Source: an uncultured bacterium (GTDB lineage: Bacteria; Acidobacteriota; Thermoanaerobaculia; Multivoradales; J023). From it: a DNA stretch of 38,617 bases. Below are positions 8,815-17,516 of the stretch, piece by piece. Below the pieces are notes generated by a model that ran no database searches, had not been told where the DNA came from, and saw only the letters and a program-made list of their open reading frames with translations. The translations under genes and the position numbers were made by a program. Positions within the stretch are counted from its first letter, which is position 1. Every line of letters starts with the position of its first letter. The DNA is taken from assembly GCA_937948815.1 (NCBI GenBank), contig CALFAM010000024.1, forward strand, positions 1-38,617. Reading direction: 5' to 3'.

Positions 8815-9297
8815 GTGTCTACCGAGCTTGGGGACTACCGGTATCGCGGCGCGCGTGCCATGGTCCTGCTGCACGAGCGCAGCCTGCGAAGCTTCGTGGC
8901 CTGCTGGCAGCGGGCCCGTGCTCGAGGACTGACGCTTCCGAAGACCGACGATCCGGCCTACCAATCGCTCGATCGCCTGCTTGGGCACGTGCTGTGGGCT
9001 GCTGCGAGCTACATGGAATGGATGTGTGAGTCCCTCGACTTGCCGGATCCTGGCTTTCCAGCGCCTCCTCCGCTCGAAATCCTTGCCGAGCAGGCGGATC
9101 ACCACCTCGAAGCCGTGATCGATGGCTGGCGTCAGCCGCTCGCCACGGTCACCGAGGCGCGCGCCGACGCGGTCGAGCGTCCGTCTCGATGGGGCGTGAC
9201 CTACGGCATTGACGCCATGCTCGAGCACGCGGTGATGCATCCGCAGCGGCATCAGTTTCAGCTCGAGGAGCTGATGGGTGCCACCAGCTCCTCGTAG
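8815..9297 (+). CDS. DinB-like four-helix-bundle protein
   Basis: A 160-residue, largely helical protein. LLGHVLWAAASYMEWM in the first half and MLEHAVMHPQRHQFQLEELM near the end place His residues as in DinB/YfiT-type metal-binding bundles. Proteins of this fold include bacillithiol or mycothiol-dependent transferases and many of unknown reaction, so no specific function can be given. The GTG start lies one base beyond the OsmC stop, which indicates translational coupling. It could instead belong to a related uncharacterised damage-inducible family, but the spacing of the histidines favours DinB. Confidence 0.65.
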   Translation: MSTELGDYRYRGARAMVLLHERSLRSFVACWQRARARGLTLPKTDDPAYQSLDRLLGHVLWAAASYMEWMCESLDLPDPGFPAPPPLEILAEQADHHLEAVIDGWRQPLATVTEARADAVERPSRWGVTYGIDAMLEHAVMHPQRHQFQLEELMGATSSS

Positions 9298-9330
9298 CGA
9301 CGACTCCGTGCGAGCTCGCGGACGGTGTGA

Positions 9331-10974
9331 TCAGTGCCGGATCACGATGTTGTCGTAGGCGAGTGTGCCGAAGGCACTCGCGAAGAGCGCCTTGCCGCCC
9401 AGGCGAACGAGGCTGGTGCGATGGCCGGCGTTGGACAGGGCGCTCGCTTCGGTCACCAGCTGGCCATCGACCCACAGTCGCAGCGATCCGTCTTGCGTGC
9501 GGCTGCTCTGGGCTGAACGCCATTCGAGGTCGATGCCATGCACGGCGTCTGTGATCGGTACATCCGGTCGAGTGACCCAGGTACCATCGTCTTGGCGTAC
9601 GATCGTCCGAAGGGCGTAGCCTGTGCCCGAACGTGCCAGGCTGACCCGCACGATCGAGCCTGCGGAGCTGTCACCAACTTCGAGCAAGAGAATCCGTCCA
9701 GGAGCGCTGATGCCCACAGCTTTCGGATCGAGGTCGAAGCCGACACCCACCTGATCCAGCGCGTTCAATGCGGCGGTGACGAATCCACCCGTTTCGTGAC
9801 CCGCAAGGACGACTTGCAGGCCGCCTTGGCCGCTGATCGCTGCCTGGGCGGCGCCGGGCGCCAGCCAGATTGGGGATTCCTGTCCCAGCGGCGCGAGACT
9901 CGAGCCCGGTTCGAAACTGTTCTGGAAGAGGATCTGCCGGCGCGCCACGCCGAACGTCGAGCCGATCTCAATCTCGTCGAGGTGGAGCGTGCCGCCAGAC
10001 GCATTGGTTGGAGAGAGTAGGCCCAGCCGCGCTTGATTGCCGACTGCCGCAACAGCGAGATCGAATGTGAGGCTGCCGACCAGCTCGTCGTCGAGCCAGA
10101 GCGATGCACCGGCGTCTCGCGATGCGTTCTCCGGCCACCAGATGGCCCGCAGCTGATGCGGAAGCGCGGTGAGCCCGATGCTGACCTCGGCCCGGTCTCC
10201 TGTGCTGGCGTAGGGTGATGTCAGCATCAACGTCTGGACCGAGTCCTGGACCTGGAGTGTCACTTCGGCCACAGGGTTGCCGAGCGGTCCGGCGGAGAGC
10301 AACACAAACTCGCCATCCGGAAGGCCGGGTAGGTCACCGGGATGCGCCGGAGGCGGGTCGGGAAGATGAAAGGTCACCTGTGCCCCCGAGCCCTGCTGAG
10401 ACTCGTCTCCTGTCGAGGGAATACCGCTGCTGTAGGGCTGCACGTAGGCATCTGTGATGAATGGGATCGTGAGGGCCAGCCCGCGGGTTCCGACCAGCCC
10501 CGCCGCTTCGGTGGTCGAAGCATGTCCAACGGGTGCCACGGCTTCGAGCGCACTCCCGAGGGAACCAGATTCGAGGTCGCTTTGATGGACCACACTGAGC
10601 GCGTCATGCGCTTGGAGAAAAACCATTGCCGTCGAAATGATGCAGCTGTCATTCGGCGTCTCACATAGCTCAGTCGAATAGGTGAACTGGTCGAAGCCGA
10701 TGGTCCAGAATGCTTCCGTCGGTGTGTAGATGAGTCCATTGAGCTGGGCATGGAGACTTCCATACCGTGGATTGGTAAATGACCGAAGGCCGGAGGGATG
10801 CCCTGCGTCGTATCGCTCGAGTGAATGGAAGGAGATAGCTTTGCCTTCTTGTCCGGGATAGACCAAGACGACGTCATCGTATGCTTGTACCACTGCGAGC
10901 ACGCGCGCTGGTGTGCTCGCGGCGAGCAACAAGGCGGGAATCATCAAAGAAATGAAAAGGTCTACTTTCATCAT
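9331..10974 (-). CDS. Secreted beta-sandwich (LamG/Ig-like) protein of unknown function
   Basis: A 547-residue protein starting at tandem ATGs (10974 and 10971) behind AAGGA. A Sec signal peptide occupies about residues 1-27. Residues about 30-115 look like an Ig/cadherin-like module (aromatic strand pattern with GLIYTPTEAFWTIGFDQFTYS-type spacing). Two similar jelly-roll modules follow, each with a tryptophan strand and a short L-W-L/V-D-D/G-E/Q-L-V signature (SLWLDDELVGSL and RLWVDGQLVTEA), separated by LFQNSFEPGSS, a motif that resembles the FESG-type linkers seen in secreted proteins of related bacteria. No catalytic motif is visible, so a binding or surface role is most likely. It is divergent from the TPR kinase. 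I do not recognise a named family. Confidence 0.7.
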   Translation of the reverse strand: MMKVDLFISLMIPALLLAASTPARVLAVVQAYDDVVLVYPGQEGKAISFHSLERYDAGHPSGLRSFTNPRYGSLHAQLNGLIYTPTEAFWTIGFDQFTYSTELCETPNDSCIISTAMVFLQAHDALSVVHQSDLESGSLGSALEAVAPVGHASTTEAAGLVGTRGLALTIPFITDAYVQPYSSGIPSTGDESQQGSGAQVTFHLPDPPPAHPGDLPGLPDGEFVLLSAGPLGNPVAEVTLQVQDSVQTLMLTSPYASTGDRAEVSIGLTALPHQLRAIWWPENASRDAGASLWLDDELVGSLTFDLAVAAVGNQARLGLLSPTNASGGTLHLDEIEIGSTFGVARRQILFQNSFEPGSSLAPLGQESPIWLAPGAAQAAISGQGGLQVVLAGHETGGFVTAALNALDQVGVGFDLDPKAVGISAPGRILLLEVGDSSAGSIVRVSLARSGTGYALRTIVRQDDGTWVTRPDVPITDAVHGIDLEWRSAQSSRTQDGSLRLWVDGQLVTEASALSNAGHRTSLVRLGGKALFASAFGTLAYDNIVIRH

Positions 10975-11261
10975 TGCGTTCCTTCTTGGATCAGATTGTT
11001 GAGGGTCTCCGACACAGGTGATCGATGGATTGAAGTTCGACAGATGGGCCGAGTGAAGTCGCTGATCGCCTCGGAGTGTCCTGATGTGGGTAACACAGAA
11101 CATGCTCCATCGACGGGCATGGCCGTGGCTGAAACGCTGTGGCGGGGCGAGCAGTGTACACTAGCAATGAAGCCTAATCGGACCCTGCTGGCCGCCGATC
11201 TCGAGCCGGATGATGGCCAGAAACGCGGAGCGCTTCGATCACTCCGCCCTAGGTTATTTTC
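10975..11261. promoter_or_regulatory. Divergent promoter region between secreted protein and kinase, with AGTGTACACT palindrome
   Basis: These 287 bases separate two outward-facing starts and must hold promoters for both. A perfect 10-bp palindrome, AGTGTACACT, lies at 11153-11162. The core GTGTACAC also occurs at 25771-25778, just upstream of argS. I cannot assign -35 and -10 boxes with confidence. Confidence 0.4.
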
Positions 11262-14200
11262 ATGCCACAACCGATAACGCGCCGGAGCTGGCGCCGCGCG
11301 CGGCAGATCTTCGAGGATGGGCTCGACCTGTCGATCGAAAAACGTGAATCGTTCATTCGTGATCGCTGTGCGATGGACGCTGCACAGGGCGACGTTGCTG
11401 TGCGAGACGCGGAAGCGCTGTATGCGCGGATTCGCGAGCTCTTTCGCTGTCACGACGAGGCGCAGGGATTCATTTCTTCTCCGGCGATCGTTCGCGAGCC
11501 TGTTCTCGGCGCGACCGGAGCACCCCTGAGCCCAGACGAGTCTTTGCTGGTTGGCACCACACTCGGTACCTACCGCTTGAACCGGGTTCTGGGCCAAGGT
11601 GGGATGGGTGTCGTCTTTCTTGCCGAACGATCGGACGAGTCCTATCGCAAGCGTGTTGCGATCAAGCTTTTGCGCGCAGGCGGTGTCCAGGGTGCGCTCG
11701 CCGAGCGCTTCCGCACCGAACGTCAGATCCTCGCCGATCTCGAGCATCCGAACATTGCCAAGCTTCTCGACGGTGGTACCGCCGCCGATGGGCGCCCCTA
11801 CTTGGTGATGGAGTACGTCGACGGAACGCCGATCGACACCTACTGCAACGATCAAGATCTCGGTGTTCGCGCACGCCTGGAGCTGTTCGTCAAGGTCGCG
11901 GGCGCCGTGGGCTATGCCCACCGTCAGTTGGTGGTGCACCGGGATCTCAAGCCGTCCAATATCTTGGTCGACTATCAGGGCGAGCCGAAGCTCTTGGACT
12001 TCGGCATTGCCAAGCTTCTCGACGGGGCGCCGGTCGCCGCAGTCGGTGCGCCGACCGAGCTCGGGCAGATGTTGATGACGCCGGAGTATGCCAGCCCGGA
12101 GCAGGTCAACGGTGAGCCGCTGAGCGTCGTCTCGGATGTCTATTCGCTCGGCGTGGTTCTCTATGAGCTGCTTGCCGGCCGCGGCCCGTATCGTCTCGAG
12201 CGTCACCGCCTGGAGGATGTGGTGCGGGCGGTTTGCCAGGCCGAGCCGCCGCGACCGTCGAGCGTTGCCATGATGCCGCAAAGCGGAGACGCGCGCGCGC
12301 CGGCGGTCGGGGTGCCGGGCGATCCCCGCCGCCTGCGGCGCCAGCTCCAAGGAGACCTCGACGCCATCGTGTTGCAGGCGCTGCGCAAGGAGCCGGAGGA
12401 GCGCTATGCGTCGGTCGACCGGCTGGTACTGGACATCGAGAATCAGCTCGCGGGTCGGCCGGTCTCGGCCCGCCGCGACACGCTCGCCTACCGATGCGCC
12501 AAGTTCGTTCGCCGGCACCGATTGGCGACCGCTCTGGGCGTGACGATCTTTCTCGCCATGTCGGGCCTGCTGTTGACCCTCGCCTTCCAGCGTCAGGCAC
12601 TGTTGCGCAAGCAAGAACAGCTCGTGAAGCAGCGCAATCGCGCTGAGTCCGTGTCGGGCTTCATCGTCAACGTATTCGCGATGCCGGATCCGACGCGGTC
12701 GCAGGGTGAGCAGGTCACGGCCCGTGATCTGCTCGATCGCGGTGTTCGACAGATCGAGACCAGTCTGGCGACCGAGCCGGGCGAGCGTGCGGACCTGTTG
12801 CTCACGATGGGGCGCTCCTACATGAACCTCGGGCTCCTCGAAGAAGCGGAGCCACTGCTCTCGCTGTCGATCGAGATGCTTCCGGCAGCGCCACGGGTCG
12901 ATGCCGAAGCCGGGGCGCGTGCCAAGGGCCTGCTTGCCCTCGCCAAGCTCCACTCGCTCGCCGGTCGTTATCAGCAGGGGCTCACAGCGGTCGAGGAGGC
13001 AGTGGGGCTGCTGCGGAGGCAGGTTCCGATCGACCGTCGACTGCTCGCGCTTGCCTTGGCTCGTTGGGGGCGAGGGTTGGAGCGAATGGGCGATCACGGC
13101 GCTTCCTCGGTGTGCTTCCGCGAAGCGCTGGCCCTGTCGCGGGCCGAAGGACACGGGCCGACGCTGGCAGCGGTGCTCGACCGATTCGCCATGCTCGAGA
13201 GCGAGCGCGCGGCGTTCGCACGTGCGGAAGCGATGTTTCGGGAGTCCATGGACCTGTGGGTCGAGCATCGCGGCACCGGCTCGCCGGAGGTGGCGCTGGC
13301 GCGCAACAACCTCGGCCTCGTCCTGACTCGGCGAGGGGTCTACGCGGAAGCCCAGGAGCAGTTGGAGGCTGCCGAAGCGGCCCAAGCGTCGCTCTACGAC
13401 GATCCGCACCCTCATCTGGCGACGACCCTCGGAAACCTCGGCTTGCTGTACACCGCCACAGGGCACTTCGACAAAGCCGAAGCGGCATTCGAGCGCGCGC
13501 TTTCCCTCGGCCGCGCGGCCTACCGAGGTGACCATCCGACGCTCGCAGGCATGCTCCACAATCAGGCGGATCTGGCGGCCGCGCGCGGCGACGATGCAAC
13601 CGCCGAGCGGCGCTACCGGCAGGCGCTCGAATCGCGGGTCGCGCTGCTCGGCGAAGGTCACCCGGATGCGGCGGCCACGCTCAACAACCTGGCCCGCATG
13701 CTGCGCACGCAAGGCCGCAACGACGAGGCGCGCGTCGCTTTCGAGAAGGCGCTTCGCTGGAGCATCGAGCAGTTGGGCGAGCAGCATCCGCAGGTTGCTG
13801 CCGTGCTCAACAATCTGGCCGAGATCGATCACGCCGAGGGGGCCCTGGAGCAAGCGGGCACGCGCTATCGGCGAGCCCTGGCGATCGGTCGGGCAACGCT
13901 CGGCCCCACGCATCCCGATCTGGCCGGACCGCTCCACAATCTGGCCGCCCTCGAGCAGAAGCTCGGGCACCTCGAAGCCGCTGAGCAACGGTACGAGGAA
14001 GCGCTGGCGGTGATGACGACGAGCCTCGGCGAGGACCACCTCAACGTGGCCATGACCCGCACCAGCCTTGCGTCGCTGAAGGAGAAGCGAGGCGATTCGG
14101 TGCGAGCCGAGACGCTGAGTCGACAAGGGCTGGCGCGCTTCACCGAGCTGCTGCCTGCCGACAATCCCTGGGCCACCTCGGCGCGGCGAATTCTCGCGCG

Positions 14201-14390
14201 TAGTCTCCAGGCACAGGGCCGTTTCGCGGATGCCGAAGCGGTGCTCGTGGACGCGCGGGATGCGCTGACCGCCGCGCGCGGCGCCGAGGCAGCCGGCACG
14301 GTCCAGATTGTCGAAGCTCTGCGCGCCCTGCGTGAAGCGCGCGTTGCGGCAGAGCAGCCCTCTAGCGATTCGGACGCCGAGCAACGATGA
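11262..14390 (+). CDS. Ser/Thr protein kinase with transmembrane segment and C-terminal TPR repeats
   Basis: A 1042-residue protein. An N-terminal helical region (1-95) of the type common in these kinases precedes a complete kinase domain: glycine loop LGQGGMGVVFLAE (110-122), VAIK lysine 135, HRDLKPSN with catalytic D228, DFG D247 and APE-like PEYASPEQ. A single transmembrane helix spans about 421-442, followed by TPR units from about 505 to 1010 with repeated N-N-L-A/G-x-L and A-E-x-x-Y/F helices. The kinase half should be cytoplasmic and the TPR half extracytoplasmic or membrane-proximal. Family knowledge suggests signalling through phosphorylation of cytoplasmic partners. The ECF sigma gene begins 36-84 bases downstream, so the two probably form one regulatory unit. 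ATG at 11262 has only a weak AGG. Confidence 0.93.
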   Translation: MPQPITRRSWRRARQIFEDGLDLSIEKRESFIRDRCAMDAAQGDVAVRDAEALYARIRELFRCHDEAQGFISSPAIVREPVLGATGAPLSPDESLLVGTTLGTYRLNRVLGQGGMGVVFLAERSDESYRKRVAIKLLRAGGVQGALAERFRTERQILADLEHPNIAKLLDGGTAADGRPYLVMEYVDGTPIDTYCNDQDLGVRARLELFVKVAGAVGYAHRQLVVHRDLKPSNILVDYQGEPKLLDFGIAKLLDGAPVAAVGAPTELGQMLMTPEYASPEQVNGEPLSVVSDVYSLGVVLYELLAGRGPYRLERHRLEDVVRAVCQAEPPRPSSVAMMPQSGDARAPAVGVPGDPRRLRRQLQGDLDAIVLQALRKEPEERYASVDRLVLDIENQLAGRPVSARRDTLAYRCAKFVRRHRLATALGVTIFLAMSGLLLTLAFQRQALLRKQEQLVKQRNRAESVSGFIVNVFAMPDPTRSQGEQVTARDLLDRGVRQIETSLATEPGERADLLLTMGRSYMNLGLLEEAEPLLSLSIEMLPAAPRVDAEAGARAKGLLALAKLHSLAGRYQQGLTAVEEAVGLLRRQVPIDRRLLALALARWGRGLERMGDHGASSVCFREALALSRAEGHGPTLAAVLDRFAMLESERAAFARAEAMFRESMDLWVEHRGTGSPEVALARNNLGLVLTRRGVYAEAQEQLEAAEAAQASLYDDPHPHLATTLGNLGLLYTATGHFDKAEAAFERALSLGRAAYRGDHPTLAGMLHNQADLAAARGDDATAERRYRQALESRVALLGEGHPDAAATLNNLARMLRTQGRNDEARVAFEKALRWSIEQLGEQHPQVAAVLNNLAEIDHAEGALEQAGTRYRRALAIGRATLGPTHPDLAGPLHNLAALEQKLGHLEAAEQRYEEALAVMTTSLGEDHLNVAMTRTSLASLKEKRGDSVRAETLSRQGLARFTELLPADNPWATSARRILARSLQAQGRFADAEAVLVDARDALTAARGAEAAGTVQIVEALRALREARVAAEQPSSDSDAEQR

Positions 14391-14474
14391 GCCGCGCCCA
14401 GGCGTTGTGCGATCGGTAGCGCGCGCATGGCCGACTTGAAGGCAACGCCCCGAGAGGCGATAGGCTTGGGGCTG

Positions 14475-15050
14475 ATGACGATCACGCCGAACGATTCTCC
14501 GCGCGACATCACCACCATCCTGAGTGGCTGGAACCGTGACAGCAAGCTCGCGCTCGATGAGCTGATGCCGCTCGTCTCCGCTGAGCTGCGTCGTCGGGCC
14601 AGTCGCCTGTTCGCGTCCGAGCGCCGCAACCACACGCTCAGCCCGACGGGCCTGGTCAACGAGGTCTACCTGCGATTGGTCGATCGCCGAAAGGTGGGGT
14701 GGGAAGGGCGTGCGCACTTTTTCGCCTTCGCTTCGCGGACCATGCGTCGCATCTTGGTCGAGCACGCACGTCAGCGGGCGGCCGAGAAGCGAGGCGGTGG
14801 CGCGCGCGCGATAACCCTCACCGCCTCCCTTGCCTCGGCCGAGCCGGATCTCGATCTGCTCGACCTCGACGAAGCGCTCGGCCGGCTCTTCGATCTCGAT
14901 CCCGAACAGGGGCGAATCGTCGAGCTGCGCTTCTTTGCCGGCCTGTCGATCAAAGAAACGGCAGCGGTCCTCGAGATCGGTGAGGCCACCGTGGTCCGCC
15001 GCTGGGCCAGCGCTCGCGCCTGGCTCTACGGGGAGCTCACGGCGAGCTAG
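14475..15050 (+). CDS. ECF-type RNA polymerase sigma factor (Sig-70_X6-like)
   Basis: A 191-residue protein from the ATG at 14475; an upstream ATG at 14427 would add 16 residues but family members normally begin a few residues before the ITTILSGW helix. Sigma region 2 covers ALDELMPLVSAELRRRASR and SPTGLVNEVYLRLVD, with FFAFASRTMRRILVEHAR in the core-binding and -10 recognition helices. Region 4 covers ELRFFAGLSIKETAAVLEI and VVRRWASARAWLYGEL, a helix-turn-helix for the -35 box. No anti-sigma gene is nearby; the TPR kinase just upstream is the likely controller, as in similar sigma-kinase pairs. Target genes are unknown, but the adjacent secreted-protein genes are natural candidates. Confidence 0.9.
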   Translation: MTITPNDSPRDITTILSGWNRDSKLALDELMPLVSAELRRRASRLFASERRNHTLSPTGLVNEVYLRLVDRRKVGWEGRAHFFAFASRTMRRILVEHARQRAAEKRGGGARAITLTASLASAEPDLDLLDLDEALGRLFDLDPEQGRIVELRFFAGLSIKETAAVLEIGEATVVRRWASARAWLYGELTAS

Positions 15051-15057
15051 CTTCGGG

Positions 15058-15093
15058 CCCGGCGGAGCGCCCGTGGTCGCGAGGTCCGCCGGG
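15058..15093. terminator. Candidate bidirectional terminator, 9-bp perfect inverted repeat
   Basis: CCCGGCGGA (15058-15066) pairs with TCCGCCGGG (15085-15093) across an 18-base loop. It fills the 53-base gap between the convergent sigma factor and cysteine-rich genes. There is no T-run on either side, so the assignment rests on position and stem strength only. Confidence 0.4.
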
Positions 15094-15103
15094 AGTGGCT
15101 CGT

Positions 15104-15469
15104 TCACATCGAGGGACCACCCGAGCAGACATCGCATCGGTAGGTGATCGACGTGCTCGAGGAATAGGGGTTGGCGGGCGGTGTGCCGGTCCAGGAAGAC
15201 GCCACGCACGAGGTCGAGACGACGTTCATGGCGCACGGAATGCAGCTTGGATTGCTGCTTGCGGCGTTTTGAATCGCATTGTTGCGCGCTGCGATCCCAG
15301 CCTCCGCGCAGCTCGCGCCTTGGCCCGATCCGGTGGCACTGTGGACCGTCGAGCTGCAGGTTCCACAAGGGCTACCGTCCGCGGGTGCGGGCAGCAGGGC
15401 CACGCCGATTCCGATTACGGCACACGCTGCTGCGATGGCCAGCCAGCGGGTGAATTTCGATCCGTTCAT
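15104..15469 (-). CDS. Small secreted eight-cysteine protein A
   Basis: A 121-residue protein starting at the ATG at 15469, seven bases after AAGGAG. A Sec signal peptide (about 1-32, ending near PADG) is followed by a mature part of about 90 residues with cysteines at 35, 38, 54, 76, 79, 88, 112 and 115: three CxxC pairs and two single cysteines. Small residues (Ser, Ala, Gly, Thr) dominate between them and the chain ends in CSGGPSM. The same pattern occurs in the paralogue directly upstream. The even cysteine count and export signal suggest a disulfide-bonded extracellular or periplasmic protein; zinc or other metal binding through the CxxC pairs is an alternative. I do not recognise the family. 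It may share a transcript with protein B, 146 bases upstream. Confidence 0.7.
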   Translation of the reverse strand: MNGSKFTRWLAIAAACAVIGIGVALLPAPADGSPCGTCSSTVHSATGSGQGASCAEAGIAARNNAIQNAASSNPSCIPCAMNVVSTSCVASSWTGTPPANPYSSSTSITYRCDVCSGGPSM

Positions 15470-15615
15470 TCGTTTCTCCTTGATGAAGTGCTTTCGTCGA
15501 GCACCCCGGGGCATTGCATGTGGCGGAGCGAGTGCTTCGTCTGGCCACGGGGCGCGATTCCGAGTTCTTTGGCGTCGAACGGCGACACTTTCGATCACTG
15601 TTCGTGAATCTCGGC

Positions 15616-15975
15616 CTACATCGGTGGCCCGCCGCCCGAGCACGATTCACATCGGTAGGTGATCGAAGTGGTGGCCGAACGCGTCAGGCTCGGCCAGTTG
15701 ATGGCGTCGGAGCAGAGCGTGCTGGTCTGGGTGATCGAACAGGGGATGCAACCGCTCGGGCTGCCAGCGGCGTTGCCGATCGCATCCGCCAGCGCTGCGC
15801 TCAAGGCCTGTGTGCAGGTCGCGCCCGTGCCAGCGCCCGACGCGTTCCGCAGCGGGCCGCTACACGAGGTGCACGACATTCCGTCCGCTCGGGTGGGGAG
15901 TAGTCCTTGGCCCAGGATCACCGCGCAGAGTGCTGCGACAAGTGCCAACCACGGCGCGATTCTTCGCCCATTCAT
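15616..15975 (-). CDS. Small secreted eight-cysteine protein B (paralogue of A)
   Basis: A 119-residue protein starting at the ATG at 15975, four bases after GGGAGG. After a signal peptide (about 1-32) the mature cysteines fall at 35, 38, 54, 76, 79, 88, 109 and 112. The first six positions are identical to those of protein A; only the last loop is three residues shorter. Shared short motifs are GCIPC/SCIPC, TSITYRC and CSGG. The two proteins differ at most other positions, so this is an old duplication under cysteine-framework constraint and not a recent copy. The function is unknown; export and disulfide bonding are inferred. A promoter is expected in the 173 bases upstream, before the aminotransferase stop. 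Confidence 0.7.
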   Translation of the reverse strand: MNGRRIAPWLALVAALCAVILGQGLLPTRADGMSCTSCSGPLRNASGAGTGATCTQALSAALADAIGNAAGSPSGCIPCSITQTSTLCSDAINWPSLTRSATTSITYRCESCSGGGPPM

Positions 15976-16111
15976 GAGGCCTCCCTGCAGCCGCAAGAAG
16001 CCAACGAGCACGATTGCTACTGGCTGAGGCGCGACGCCGTGCCGCGCGTGCGGCGACTGCAGGTTCTCTGGCGCTGAACACGACCGTTTTCGATCAGGGG
16101 TGCCGGCGTGA

Positions 16112-16139
16112 GGCCGCGGGCCAGGATGTGCACGCGGCC
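16112..16139 (-). terminator. Candidate terminator after aminotransferase gene
   Basis: GGCCGCG (16112-16118) and CGCGGCC (16133-16139) form a 7-bp stem with a 14-base loop beginning about ten bases after the aminotransferase stop. It has no T-run, so it might act with Rho or be incidental. Confidence 0.3.
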
Positions 16140-16148
16140 GATGGTCGA

Positions 16149-17405
16149 CTATGCGATGTCGGCGGCTGCGCTGGCACGCAGGAAGTGGAGAACCCGCTCG
16201 ACGTCTCGCTTCGTGTGCCAGCCGTGAAACGCGATACGGAGGTAGCCCTCGCGTACGGAGGGGTAGATCTTCTGCCCCATGGCCTGGCTCAGCAATCGAT
16301 CCATGCCTTTCGGGCCACGATCACCATGGTGCAGTGCGATGATCGAGCCGAGGCGCCCTGCGTCGTGCAGCTCTCGAAGCCGCAAGGCTTCCGAGCGCCA
16401 ACCGTCGAGGGTCTCGAGACCGTCGATCAAGGCCGACGCCAGCGAGGCGATATGGCGCTGGATCGCCTCGACGCCCGCTCGGGCGAGCATGTCGAGGCTC
16501 TGGTGGAATGCGACGGCCGAGACGAGGTTCGGCATGCCTTGCTCGAGACGGGTGCCGTCCGTAGCCCAGTCGCGGTCGGTATCGGTCGAGGGGCGGCTGA
16601 AGTCCATGGCCTGTTCGACCGAGAGCCACGAGCCACCGGGAACGATCTCGCGGCGGAATGTCCGATCGGTCCACAGAATGCCGAGCCCTTGGGGTGCGAG
16701 CAGCCCTTTGTGGCCGCCGGTGGCGAAGGCCGATACGCCGTCGAGCTGCGGCACACGGGTGCCAGCGCCCTGAATGCCGTCGACCACCAGTGCCACTCGC
16801 TTTTCGGCGCATCCCCGGGCAAGCCGCTCGAGATCGAGCACGATGCCGTCTTGGAAGCGGACCCAGCTCACGGCAAGCACCTGGGTATGCGGTCCCAAGG
16901 CGGCGAGCAGCCGCTCTTCGGGATCGATGTCCGCCCGGGGTGGCGCGGACTGCCACGCCGAGGTGCCGTCTTCGTGCCCGTCCCAGAGCGGGACCTCACG
17001 CAGGTTGACGCCGCGCGCGGCGAGTGCTTTCCACGGCCAGACATTGGACGGAAACTCGCCTCGTGGCAGCACGATCTCGCCGCCACCGACCGCGCCGCGA
17101 TGGTGCCACGGAAACGTCTGGGCAATGGTTACCAGGCCCGATGATGTCGTCGGCGTCAGCGTAATGTCGTATGGGTCCGCGCCGATCACCCGCGCGGCCG
17201 CCTCGCGGGTGCGCTCCGGGATGGCCTGGAAGTCCTCGCGCCAGCGAAGCTTCCACGGGTGTGTCTCGCGCGGCAAGAAGTCGACGACGGCGTCCGCTGC
17301 CGCCCGAGGCACCGGACCTTCCGAGCAGTGCATCAGCCACAGGACTTCGTCCGGATTGTCGAAAAGGGCGGCTTCGAGAGGCGGATTCGCGGGTAGGCTG
17401 GTCAT
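16149..17405 (-). CDS. Class V PLP-dependent aminotransferase (cysteine desulfurase/selenocysteine lyase-like)
   Basis: A 418-residue protein from the ATG at 17405; longer in-frame starts would run into the divergent tag gene. Fold-type I features are seen in order: an N-terminal MHCSEGPVP substrate loop, TPTTSSGLVTIAQTFPWHH near the cofactor phosphate site, LVVDGIQGAGT with the pyridine-binding Asp, and AFATGGHKGLLAPQG with the Schiff-base Lys. The C-terminal YLRIAFHGWHTKRDVERV matches the small domain of the class. Cysteine desulfurases, isopenicillin-N-epimerase-like enzymes and kynureninase-like enzymes share this architecture, so the reaction is not settled. No catalytic Cys loop of the NifS/IscS type is obvious, which argues against a classical desulfurase. 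Confidence 0.85.
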   Translation of the reverse strand: MTSLPANPPLEAALFDNPDEVLWLMHCSEGPVPRAAADAVVDFLPRETHPWKLRWREDFQAIPERTREAAARVIGADPYDITLTPTTSSGLVTIAQTFPWHHRGAVGGGEIVLPRGEFPSNVWPWKALAARGVNLREVPLWDGHEDGTSAWQSAPPRADIDPEERLLAALGPHTQVLAVSWVRFQDGIVLDLERLARGCAEKRVALVVDGIQGAGTRVPQLDGVSAFATGGHKGLLAPQGLGILWTDRTFRREIVPGGSWLSVEQAMDFSRPSTDTDRDWATDGTRLEQGMPNLVSAVAFHQSLDMLARAGVEAIQRHIASLASALIDGLETLDGWRSEALRLRELHDAGRLGSIIALHHGDRGPKGMDRLLSQAMGQKIYPSVREGYLRIAFHGWHTKRDVERVLHFLRASAAADIA

Positions 17406-17516
17406 CGACCGCGATTCTACGGGAGCCACCACCGTGATCGCGCAGTCCGCGGTCATCCGGCGCCGCGATGACCCCGAAGGATTGGCGGACCCATTGACCG
17501 AGAGGAGAATCCACGC

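Noticed and set aside
10971-15368. Very long open minus-strand frame (1465 codons) opposite the kinase and sigma genes
   Set aside because: It mirrors the codon bias of the two plus-strand genes, which have complete domains; the translated sequence is Arg/Gln/His-rich and has no recognisable motif.
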